A stretch of 64,000 nucleotides of DNA from Tolypothrix bouteillei VB521301 (GTDB taxonomy: Bacteria > Cyanobacteriota > Cyanobacteriia > Cyanobacteriales > Nostocaceae): contig NZ_JHEG04000001.1 in the NCBI RefSeq assembly GCF_000760695.4, forward strand, positions 4,608,895 through 4,672,894, given 5' to 3'. Numbering within the stretch: the stretch's first letter is position 1; the number at the start of each line of letters is the position of its first letter. The notes beneath the pieces are model-generated. The model saw only the letters and a program-made list of their open reading frames with translations, searched no databases and was not told the origin of the DNA. The translations under genes were made by a program, and so were the position numbers. Positions 16,926-24,058 of this stretch are shown here, piece after piece.

Positions 16926-19250
16926 TCATCCTAGCGTATCAAGAAACAATTTCATTTCTTCTGCATCCCTTAACATTCCTAAAAGATTAAAACCATTCAT
17001 TGCTTGAATAGCGTACTGGCGAGATGATTCTGCACTTCCCCATTGTCTTTCCCAACGAGCAAAAGAACGCTGATAGCGAGCAAGACGACGTTTGTTGTTG
17101 CTACTTTCTGCTACCGTTAAACCTTTGGTTATTAGCTGTTGAGCTTCATGCTTTTCACCCTGTTCTATAGCTATATCAGCTAGCCAATTTTGAGCAGAGT
17201 TCATGACTCGATACCAGTTAATATTTTCTGCTTTTTGTATTACCTCTTGAAAAAGTGCTTTAGCTTTCATCCATTCATATTCTGAATGAAAAATTTCAGC
17301 ACGATGGTAGAGAACAGGGATTATATAACGAGTGTGCTGTCGCTCTTCTAGCTGAGCGTTTTGAACTAGTTCTTCTTCTAGTGTTAACCAGTACCTTGCA
17401 TCTTGATACATTTTCTGTCGAATTTTCAGTCTAGCCGTCCCTTCTGCTAAGTCAGCTCGAACGCACAAGTCTGCATGATCGCGCAAAACCCATGTCCGTC
17501 GCAAAATTTCTTCTGCTTCTTTCAAATTCTGTTGCGAACACATCCGAATTAACAGCCAGCTTTTGCGGATAGAAAATTTTATAAAAGATGACCATTCACC
17601 CCGCCGTTCCGATTGTTCTATAAGCCATTGCAACCAATGCAGGCGATCGTCCCAGTAAGAGTAAAGGTTGGCATAGTGATATAAAAGCAGCCATAAATCC
17701 CTGACTTCTTCATAACGCTCTTGAGCTTTACACCAGTAAAGTGTTGCTCGCAAATTCCCTTGCTCTTCGTCTAACTTGCTGTAATGTATCCACTTTTCCC
17801 AATCTTCTCCTGCGTTATGTTGAGCAAAATCTTGATAAAAGTTTACCCAACGCTTGCGTGCTTCTCTTTCAAAATCTGGGTATGCAGCCAGTTCGGCTAA
17901 GACATACTCTCTTGTTAAAGAAAGCATTTCATATCGTCCAGTTTCTTGGTTAAGATTCACTAGCGAGAGTTGCTGAAGACGTGCTAAACCCGCATTGACA
18001 GAATCAGGAGATGCTGTGAGTCCAGCGACCTCAGCTACAGCAGCAAGTATTGGTGGATCGGGAAAAATTGCTATTGACATTAGCAACTTGTGAGCTGGTT
18101 GTTCCTTTATACCTTGTACTGATTGCTCAAAGCAGAAACGAGCAACATCACTTGTTGCTGAAGCCAACCTTTCAAGGACAAAATTCATGGAATAGCCACT
18201 AGAGACTTGACCGATGGCATAAACAATGGCGAGAGGAATTCCTCCAGTCCGTTGGTAAAGTAGACTTGAATTTTGAGCGGCGATCGTGACTCCTTTTTCT
18301 TCAGCTTGTTGCTGAATTAACTTCAATCCATCATTCAAAGGTAAGTGGCGGAGACTAATAGGAAGCAAAGCAATCCGTTCGCGAGTCGTCAAGACAACTT
18401 TAACGCGAGCTGGTAAGTCATACAAGAAGCTGATAACTTGTTCCGTCTCCTCAATTGTTTCCATGTTGTCCACAATTAGCATTGTTCTTTGTCTGGACAA
18501 ACTTTGGCGAACGCGATCGAACTGATCGTCGAGAGGAGATTGAATAATAGTAGGGTCGTTGAGAGTATGAGCAATCTCGCGAAAAATGTCTCGCAGATTA
18601 CGTTGTCCCTGATTTCTTCGCAAAATACTATTGGGAATAAGTTCTTGTTGTTTGGCTGACGTGAAAATAATAGCTTCAAATTTGGGTGCGCTAGAAAGGT
18701 TTTCCTGACTGGCTTTCAGGCAATGATAGGCTGCTGCTAAAACCAGAGCAGTTTTCCCTACACCGCCAATACCATCCACTGTAATGATATGAGCAGCATG
18801 ATTGGGTGAAAGGCGTTGCAGTAAAAGTTTCATCTCTGGCTCACGCCCAATAAATTCTGTGTAAGTGGGCGCGGGTAAATTATGAGTGATTGTGGAACTA
18901 CCAACACTAGATACCGAAGCACCCTTACGATACCCGTGTCTTTCCAGAATATAAACTAAGTTACCTGACTTAACGCTTTTATCTGGCTCTCCTGTCAAAG
19001 CTTCTATATCTCTATAGATACTGCTAACACTTGTTCTGACGACAGCATTTTTTTTCAGCAGATCGATACTAATCTTTTTTAGGCTATACCCACATAACAA
19101 TCCTAGTAATAAGTCTTTTCTTGTATCCTGTCGGTATCGCTTTTGTGTTGTTGCCTCCAAATCAGTCAGTAGACGGTCTATGTGCCATTCCTTTAAAACA
19201 TTGCAATTCCAGCTTTTGGGTAAATTCCAATCCTCTGAGCGGTTTGACAT
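16926..19250 (-). CDS. STAND-family NTPase with N-terminal helix-turn-helix-like domain and TPR-like tail
   Basis: 774 residues. The N-terminal ~110 residues form a helical HTH-like region (RKDLLLGLLCGYSLKKISIDLL, SIYRDIEALTGE). The linker ends at FIGREPEMKLLLQRL, the usual entry to an NB-ARC/NACHT-like ATPase. ATPase motifs: Walker A DGIGGVGKTAL (about 160), Walker B TMLIVDNMET, sensor VVLTTRERIALL and the GGIPLAI (GxP) motif. The last ~300 residues are alpha-helical repeats resembling TPR. Such proteins act as ligand-triggered switches in regulation or defence. No effector domain or neighbouring defence gene is recognisable, so a regulatory role is as likely. Confidence 0.82.
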   Translation of the reverse strand: MSNRSEDWNLPKSWNCNVLKEWHIDRLLTDLEATTQKRYRQDTRKDLLLGLLCGYSLKKISIDLLKKNAVVRTSVSSIYRDIEALTGEPDKSVKSGNLVYILERHGYRKGASVSSVGSSTITHNLPAPTYTEFIGREPEMKLLLQRLSPNHAAHIITVDGIGGVGKTALVLAAAYHCLKASQENLSSAPKFEAIIFTSAKQQELIPNSILRRNQGQRNLRDIFREIAHTLNDPTIIQSPLDDQFDRVRQSLSRQRTMLIVDNMETIEETEQVISFLYDLPARVKVVLTTRERIALLPISLRHLPLNDGLKLIQQQAEEKGVTIAAQNSSLLYQRTGGIPLAIVYAIGQVSSGYSMNFVLERLASATSDVARFCFEQSVQGIKEQPAHKLLMSIAIFPDPPILAAVAEVAGLTASPDSVNAGLARLQQLSLVNLNQETGRYEMLSLTREYVLAELAAYPDFEREARKRWVNFYQDFAQHNAGEDWEKWIHYSKLDEEQGNLRATLYWCKAQERYEEVRDLWLLLYHYANLYSYWDDRLHWLQWLIEQSERRGEWSSFIKFSIRKSWLLIRMCSQQNLKEAEEILRRTWVLRDHADLCVRADLAEGTARLKIRQKMYQDARYWLTLEEELVQNAQLEERQHTRYIIPVLYHRAEIFHSEYEWMKAKALFQEVIQKAENINWYRVMNSAQNWLADIAIEQGEKHEAQQLITKGLTVAESSNNKRRLARYQRSFARWERQWGSAESSRQYAIQAMNGFNLLGMLRDAEEMKLFLDTLG

Positions 19251-19516
19251 AAATATTACCCTACAAGTTTTTTATCTCCGGTCCTTTTTATATATCTAAT
19301 AACATTTTACTGGATAAAATGTTAACAAATTACTAACAATTTTTTCACACTGTTAATTGGCTGTTTGTAATTCATTGATTACGCTAGTGTTTAAGCTCTA
19401 CATTCAGTTATTAAACTGAGAGTTGATTTTCAGCAGATAAAAATTTGACACCGTCAAAACAGTAGCAATAAAAAATTTTGCAAAGAATACTACGCTATCC
19501 TTCTAGGAGAACTTTG

Positions 19517-20362
19517 ATGAAAAGATTAATGCACTCCCTAGCTTCTTTTCTAGGTCTAGAGAAAAACAAGGTATGCTTTCCTGGGAAAAAACAAGTTTAT
19601 TTGTTCACAAAGCGTCCCATACTTCACCAAGACTTTACACCCAATTCTTTGGTGGACGCTATTAATGAATTACAAACTATATTACATTCTCAAGGCTTTC
19701 TTGCAAATGTTACTGGAAAATTTGACTTAGAAACGGAGGAAGCTGTTAAGGAATTTCAAAGAAAAAATCATTTATATGTTGATGGAGTTGTTGGGGCGTT
19801 AACTTGGGCTTGCCTTTGTTATCCAACAATTTATCGTGGTATTAAAATATTGACACCAAAATTACAAGAGTCAGTGAAAGAATTACAGAATATTTTGCAC
19901 CACGAAGGATTTCTTAAAAAAGAGCCTTATGGTGTTTTCGATTGGCAAACAGAAAAAGCAGTTAAACATTTCCAACGAAGTTACGGGCTGAAAGATGATG
20001 GTATAGTTGGGGCTGCAACTTGGGCTGTTTTATTAGGGATGAGGCAAAAAAAGGATGCGCGTGTTCCTAAAAATTTTTCTTTTCTGCCATTATCTGTGTT
20101 ATCTATTTGGAAACAATTGTTAATGCTTTGTTTCATAATACTAGGCATCTATAACAGCCCTATTGCAGGTCCAGATCCACAATTTAATAAGGCGTTAGTC
20201 ACTGGGTACGCGCTGACTTATATTGTTCCCTTTATGCTGGATTGTATTCCATTTAAGCAAGCTAGCGAGCAAAAACTACCACTTTTTGAATATGCTCCCT
20301 ATGTGTTAACTGGTATCTTTTGGAAACCGATTCTCAACTTCATAGAGCAACTAGTTAATTAA
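19517..20362 (+). CDS. Membrane-associated protein with two peptidoglycan-binding domains
   Basis: Two PG_binding_1 repeats are visible at about residues 40-100 and 110-175, each with the pattern LQxILHxxGF...TEEAVKxFQRxxxLxxDGxVGAxTW. Two hydrophobic segments follow in the C-terminal third (about 190-250), and there is no classical N-terminal signal. It probably anchors to the cell wall. I chose the ATG at 19517 because AGGAGA lies 6 bases upstream; a TTG at 19478 gives a longer but poorly supported frame. The two repeats are clear; the role is unknown. Confidence 0.75.
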   Translation: MKRLMHSLASFLGLEKNKVCFPGKKQVYLFTKRPILHQDFTPNSLVDAINELQTILHSQGFLANVTGKFDLETEEAVKEFQRKNHLYVDGVVGALTWACLCYPTIYRGIKILTPKLQESVKELQNILHHEGFLKKEPYGVFDWQTEKAVKHFQRSYGLKDDGIVGAATWAVLLGMRQKKDARVPKNFSFLPLSVLSIWKQLLMLCFIILGIYNSPIAGPDPQFNKALVTGYALTYIVPFMLDCIPFKQASEQKLPLFEYAPYVLTGIFWKPILNFIEQLVN

Positions 20363-20471
20363 GTTCTGTGTCCTTAAAAGACCAATTGAGAATCGGGGTA
20401 ACCCGCCAAGAAGTATCAAGGATAAAGGATGAAGTGTTTTGCACAATCCTTCATCCTAATTCCAAAATTAT

Positions 20472-22073
20472 CTATAGTTCGCCTGTCGCTAGCATTTGAA
20501 TGATGCGAGGTATTCCAGGGTCAAAGCCACCCAAATCCCAAGACAATGGATCTTTTGGATCTACTAATGTAATCTGGTAAGGCGCAAGAGTGATATACAC
20601 TGCCTTAGTATTAGAGTTCACCTTTTGACGGTACTCAGCTAACGCTTGGCTTGGGTGCTTGTAACCAGCCCATGATTCGCTGTCAGTCCAAAAGCAAACA
20701 ACATCAGCTTTGAACTTGTTTTTAATCATCCAGTCATAAGCAACAGAAGCATTTGTTCCACCAAAGTTTTGGTTGCTAGCTTTGCGGACTGCTGACCTAA
20801 AGCTATCATCGGCGGTAATACCCAAATCGCGGAAGTCGGTTGCAAAACCACGAATCGCGTAGTTCTTTTCTGCTTTTGCTGTCACCAGAGCCATTGTTGT
20901 AGCTACTTCACAACAAGTGAGTCCCATATCGACAATTGGGCAACTCATGGAACCAGAGACATCTACGGCATGCATGAAGGTTTTACCTGTAGATTCCACC
21001 ACATCAAAAGACAACGCCAAGGACTTTTCTAGGATTTCCACAATTTCATCAACTGGGTTCCAAGTCTTTTTGCTGCGTCCCAATGTACCACCAGATTGAT
21101 AGGTCTTGAGGGCTTTCAAAACATCAATTGGGTGGATGCGACCTTTCCGCAGATGTTCTTTGTTATTGAGCACTGCTTCCACTCTCTTCAAATTGGCACG
21201 TTCGTTTCGCCCTAACACACCTATTTCAGTGAGGGAACCTAAATTACGCAGCAATGCACCAATTGGCATTTCATGGAATAGCAACTGCCAAGCACTTGAA
21301 TCCATCTTACCTACGGGTGCAGCCATTTCATGAGTTAAGCGCCCTTGTAGTATGGCTTCATTGGTTTTTTCTGGATTTCGCTTCAACCACTCATACCACC
21401 AAATCTGCGCTAATGCCGCAGAAGGGATTGTCTCCGGTAGGGTTTCCCAACCTTTGACAACCCACTCAAACAATTGTTGATGGTCTTCTGTCATTGGTTT
21501 GACGTGAAACAACCGCAAAGCATCTCGGTTGGAAAATCCATGACGTTGCTGGTACTTCAGCAATTGGTAAGCCAAACCTTTAACATCTTCTTTTGCAAAC
21601 CAATTTTTACCAACTTCTCGCACAACTTTACCAAACCCTCTCATGGACTTGGTGTAGTTAAGCCATTCATAAAAATGACTTCCCGTGCGGACAACTTGTG
21701 GGAAAATTTCGCAAAATGCTTTCTTTGCTTCTGGTGCTTCCCCCATGGATAACAATACCAAAGCAAGAATAGGCGCACTGTTGTTGATGGCACGTCCATC
21801 ACTTGCATAAAGTATTTCTTCTGCGACTCGTCCTGGATTTTCTGCGATCGCCTGTCTGACAACTTCAACAAAATCTTCTGTCAGTTCGTGTTTGCCAGCA
21901 TAGTAAGTGCTTTTGGCAGTACCAACCAGCAAACAGCGACGCAGCATCTTCCAAGTACCCGCATCGAACATGAACCCACCCGAACGTCCTTGGATCATCT
22001 CTGCTTCCCGTCCGGGAATGGGCTGAGTTTGTGGTGTGGCTGTCTTTTTTTGAGTAAAAAATTTATAATTCAT
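20472..22073 (-). CDS. rsr: Ro60 orthologue (Rsr), TROVE and vWA domains
   Basis: 533 residues from the ATG at 22073, preceded by GGGAG at 8 bases. A longer frame upstream would read through an RNA gene and is rejected. Residues about 20-355 are the HEAT-repeat TROVE ring, which begins GGFMFDAGTWKMLRRCLLVG. The rest is a vWA domain with an intact MIDAS: DVSGSMS (DxSxS), the Thr of FGGTNAS, and TDSES. Known orthologues form a doughnut that binds misfolded RNA ends in its cavity and Y RNAs on its outer face; in Deinococcus a Y RNA tethers Rsr to PNPase. Here four Y-like RNAs lie directly upstream on the same strand, the nearest 37 bases before the start codon. Confidence 0.93.
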   Translation of the reverse strand: MNYKFFTQKKTATPQTQPIPGREAEMIQGRSGGFMFDAGTWKMLRRCLLVGTAKSTYYAGKHELTEDFVEVVRQAIAENPGRVAEEILYASDGRAINNSAPILALVLLSMGEAPEAKKAFCEIFPQVVRTGSHFYEWLNYTKSMRGFGKVVREVGKNWFAKEDVKGLAYQLLKYQQRHGFSNRDALRLFHVKPMTEDHQQLFEWVVKGWETLPETIPSAALAQIWWYEWLKRNPEKTNEAILQGRLTHEMAAPVGKMDSSAWQLLFHEMPIGALLRNLGSLTEIGVLGRNERANLKRVEAVLNNKEHLRKGRIHPIDVLKALKTYQSGGTLGRSKKTWNPVDEIVEILEKSLALSFDVVESTGKTFMHAVDVSGSMSCPIVDMGLTCCEVATTMALVTAKAEKNYAIRGFATDFRDLGITADDSFRSAVRKASNQNFGGTNASVAYDWMIKNKFKADVVCFWTDSESWAGYKHPSQALAEYRQKVNSNTKAVYITLAPYQITLVDPKDPLSWDLGGFDPGIPRIIQMLATGEL

Positions 22074-22109
22074 TGTAGTATCTCCCAGCCCTTGCGGACA
22101 AAAAGGAAG

Positions 22110-22235
22110 GTGGCGGAGCAGGACTCGAACCTGCGACATCCCGCGTGGAAAGCGATAACCCTAATTCTTCGTCCTTTTCAGGCAAGGGATGAATAAGGAT
22201 GTTTAGGCGTTCTATCCATCTGAACTATCCGCCAC
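22110..22235 (-). ncRNA. Y RNA-like tRNA mimic, copy 1 (nearest rsr)
   Basis: On the minus strand: acceptor UGGCGGA paired with UCCGCCA, extended by G-1:C73; D arm GUUC-AGAUGGAUA-GAAC; T arm GCAGG-UUCGAGU-CCUGC. No 7-base anticodon loop exists. The middle of about 70 nt holds an ACAUCC/GGAUGU stem enclosing a CCU-GAAA-AGG hairpin, the GACGAAG element and GGGUUAUCG (plus-strand 22153-22181). CCA is not encoded. GNCGAAG is the Ro60-binding consensus of bacterial Y RNAs, and tRNA-like domains are the hallmark of the YrlA class (established knowledge). It ends 36 bases before the rsr start. Confidence 0.85.
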
Positions 22236-22297
22236 ATGGGGATTAGGGATTGGGGATTCAATCCCTAATCCAAAATCTTAAATCTAAAATAAATTGG

Positions 22298-22437
22298 CGT
22301 GGGAAGCAGGATTTGAACCTGCGAATGATGGAGCCAACGATAACCCTCAATTCTTCAGCCTTTACAGACAAGTTTGTGAACCAAGGACTACGGGCAAATT
22401 GCCCATCCACTGCCTTACCAGACTTGGCTACTCCCAC
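22298..22437 (-). ncRNA. Y RNA-like tRNA mimic, copy 2
   Basis: Acceptor GUGGGAG with UUCCCAC (last pair G:U), discriminator G; D arm GCC...GGC containing GUCUGGUAA; T arm GCAGG-UUCAAAU-CCUGC. The insert carries an extra perfect hairpin GGGCAA-A-UUGCCC (plus 22392-22404). It is followed by the Y module (plus 22338-22367): GUCU-GUAA-AGGC hairpin, GCUGAAG and GGGUUAUCG. The GNCGAAG core has C to U, which can still pair as G:U. At 140 nt it is the longest copy. Confidence 0.82.
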
Positions 22438-22440
22438 ATA

Positions 22441-22485
22441 AATATTCATAATTCATCATTCATAATTCATCATTCATCATGAATT
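22441..22485. repeat. AATTCAT(A/C) short repeats between Y RNA copies 2 and 3
   Basis: A spacer made almost entirely of AATTCATAATTCATCATTCAT-type units. The spacer between copies 3 and 4 (22619-22655) has the same composition. That between copies 1 and 2 (22236-22290) instead holds a GGGGATTAGGGATTGGGG / CAATCCCTAATCC inverted repeat. Confidence 0.7.
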
Positions 22486-22488
22486 GGT

Positions 22489-22618
22489 GTGGTGGGGCGG
22501 GAGTCGAACCCGCAGCATACCCGATTCCGAAGTCGATAACCCTCAATTCTTCGGTCTTTTCAGACAAGGGGTGAACAAGGATTTTTTTGGTGCGTTTACC
22601 AATTTCGCCACCCACCAC
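22489..22618 (-). ncRNA. Y RNA-like tRNA mimic, copy 3 (tRNA-Leu-like backbone)
   Basis: Acceptor UGGUGGG with CCCACCA plus G-1:C73. The D arm GGCGAAAUUGGUAAACGC is very close to that of bacterial tRNA-Leu, and the T arm is GCGGG-UUCGACU-CCCGC. The Y module (plus 22534-22563) has the cleanest fold: GUCU-GAAA-AGAC, then C-C-G-A-A-G. CUUGUC pairs with GAC, a bulged C, GA and then G. This gives the same helix with bulged C as the conserved vertebrate Y RNA Ro-binding stem, but closed by a tetraloop at the opposite end. No anticodon loop. Confidence 0.85.
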
Positions 22619-22663
22619 ATAAATAATTCATAATTCACAATTCATAATTCATTATGGATTGGT

Positions 22664-22790
22664 GTAGCGGGGCGGGATTTGAACCCGCATCTCCGGTGAA
22701 TAAAGGGGGGGATCGTTAAAAGCGATAACCCTAAATTCTATCGTCCTTTTCAGGCTATGTTGGCGCTCTACCGTTTGAGCTACCTGCCAC
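22664..22790 (-). ncRNA. Y RNA-like tRNA mimic, copy 4 (promoter-proximal)
   Basis: Acceptor UGGCAGG with CCCGCUA (one A:C mismatch, one G:U) plus G-1:C73; D arm GCUC-AAACGGUA-GAGC; T arm GCGGG-UUCAAAU-CCCGC. The Y module (plus 22723-22753) is CCU-GAAA-AGG, GACGAUAG and GGGUUAUCG. Unlike the others, the module directly follows the D arm, and the pyrimidine-rich CCUUUAUUCACC lies 3' of it. It is the first transcribed RNA, starting about 12 bases after the predicted transcription start. Confidence 0.82.
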
Positions 22791-22808
22791 ATATCAGCTT
22801 GTAGTCTT

Positions 22809-22837
22809 AATGTAGTATATGTATTACTAGGTGTCAA
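22809..22837 (-). promoter_or_regulatory. Predicted sigma70-type promoter of the Y RNA-rsr operon
   Basis: Minus strand: TTGACA at 22837-22832, a 17-base spacer, then TACATT (4 of 6 matches to TATAAT) at 22814-22809. Transcription would start near 22802 and reach copy 4 at 22790. I see no comparable promoter between the RNA copies. Confidence 0.6.
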
Positions 22838-23099
22838 GTGGCTGGGTCAAAAATTTTCTCGCTGCTATTGTAAAGCGGATTCTGCCCACCCTACTTTTTA
22901 CTGAGCACTTGAGGCAGATCCTCCCTTAAGGCATTCCCTGGGTCAACCACCGGAGCGAGAGGGAGACGGTCGCTGCTCCTCATTTGCCAAATTTTTGCCA
23001 GGAAAATTTTTTGGCAAATAGACAATTGTTACAAACTATTGCCATCTTTTTTGCCAAGATTATATTATTTCTCAACAAAGACACTTGGCAGTAATCGGC
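22838..23099. promoter_or_regulatory. Divergent intergenic region with TTGCCAA hairpin
   Basis: TTTGCCAA at 22983-22990 and TTGGCAAA at 23011-23018 form an 8-bp inverted repeat. Its interior contains ATTTTTGCCAGG and AAAATTTT, which extends the pairing. It lies about 80 bases before the membrane protein gene and could be an operator or hairpin. No gene is seen in the rest of the region. Confidence 0.4.
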
Positions 23100-23834
23100 A
23101 TGAGTGAAAAAACAATAGAAAGCTACGGCAAGGGTTTTCTAGTTCTACTTTTGCCTATCTCGTTTTTAATTATTTTCCTAGTTGCCACCTGGCGAATCTG
23201 GCTGGGGATAATCCTTCTTGTCTTGATGCTTAATGTTTGGCAATTATATAAATGGCAACAATGGAGCCAACAAGTTAATCCAATGTTCCATCAATTGCTT
23301 AGGGAAAATCAAGGCAGGATTACACCTGTAGACTTGGCAATGAAAGGCAATTTTTCTGGGGAAACGGCAAAACGTTACTTGGAATCGAAAGCAGCAGAAT
23401 TTGGTGCTCGTGCTATTGACTCTGAAGATGGAGGTAAAGTTTATTACTTTATCACTGCTAGTACTCTGGGTAGCATTCTAGATGATAGCGAACCACCAAA
23501 AGAACTTCCTGCTGAACGTGTTGCCTACCAACCTCTACCAATTATTGCTCCACCTCCACCCAAACCGCTTGTGGAAGAACCAGAGGCTGAGTTACCACCT
23601 CAGCCACCTCAAGAGACTCCAAAAAAATCGCTGGAGAAACAGTTGTTTTTTGGTTCTCTGATTCAATCTGAACTTGCCAAGCGGCTCAATGTTTATTCCA
23701 GTACCGTCTACAAAAGGAGAGACGATCCAGATTTTCCGGAGTGGAGTCGCAGCAAAGATCCAGATGGCATTGCTTGGAAATACTCTCGAAAAACTAAGGA
23801 GTTTTTCCCATTAGAACTAGACGAAAAAAGTTAA
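23100..23834 (+). CDS. Membrane protein with N-terminal hydrophobic hairpin and C-terminal DNA-binding-like domain
   Basis: 244 residues from the ATG at 23100; a TTG at 23085 would add 5. Residues about 10-55 hold two adjacent membrane segments (FLVLLLPISFLIIFLVATW, IWLGIILLVLMLNVW). A cytoplasmic winged-helix-like segment follows (GRITPVDLAMKGNFSGETAKRYLESKAAEFGA). Then comes a Pro/Glu-rich linker, and a final domain (about 175-244) containing LIQSELAKRLNVYSSTVYKRRDDPDFPEWSR. That last piece reads as a helix-turn-helix of the kind that distinguishes sites before a basic tail. I do not recognise a named family. Confidence 0.7.
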   Translation: MSEKTIESYGKGFLVLLLPISFLIIFLVATWRIWLGIILLVLMLNVWQLYKWQQWSQQVNPMFHQLLRENQGRITPVDLAMKGNFSGETAKRYLESKAAEFGARAIDSEDGGKVYYFITASTLGSILDDSEPPKELPAERVAYQPLPIIAPPPPKPLVEEPEAELPPQPPQETPKKSLEKQLFFGSLIQSELAKRLNVYSSTVYKRRDDPDFPEWSRSKDPDGIAWKYSRKTKEFFPLELDEKS

Positions 23835-23854
23835 AAGTTAAAAGTCAAAAGTGA

Positions 23855-23941
23855 GCCAGTGCGGTGGTGAGGCAACGCGGTCTTAGGGGTTTCCCCCATA
23901 AGCGATTGCCGCGCATGGTTTCCCGTCATAAAGCAACTGGC
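23855..23941. repeat. GCCAGT...ACTGGC dispersed repeat
   Basis: An imperfect palindromic block beginning GAGCCAGTGCGG, with CTTAGGGGTTTCCCCCATAAG in the middle and ending AGCAACTGGC. This GTTTCCCCC-centred word is a familiar intergenic element in heterocyst-forming cyanobacteria. Confidence 0.6.
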
Positions 23942-24058
23942 TTACCCTTAAGGGTTAAAAGAAATTTCTTTTCACTTTTGCCTTTTTTCCCTAAAAAATA
24001 CCGGGATGCCCAAAACCCCTAAAAAGAGCTTTGATTTTCACAAAATCAAAATTATTTG

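Noticed and set aside
22074..22139. Longer N terminus for Rsr starting at 22139
   Set aside because: It would be translated from the 3' half of a Y-like RNA and lacks a ribosome site; the ATG at 22073 has GGGAG at the right distance and starts the expected domain.
22110..22790. Four ordinary tRNA genes, or tRNAs with introns
   Set aside because: D, T and acceptor parts fit tRNA, but no copy has a 7-base anticodon loop, and the inserts are far too short for group I or II introns. All four inserts share the same Ro-binding-like module, and the array is next to rsr.
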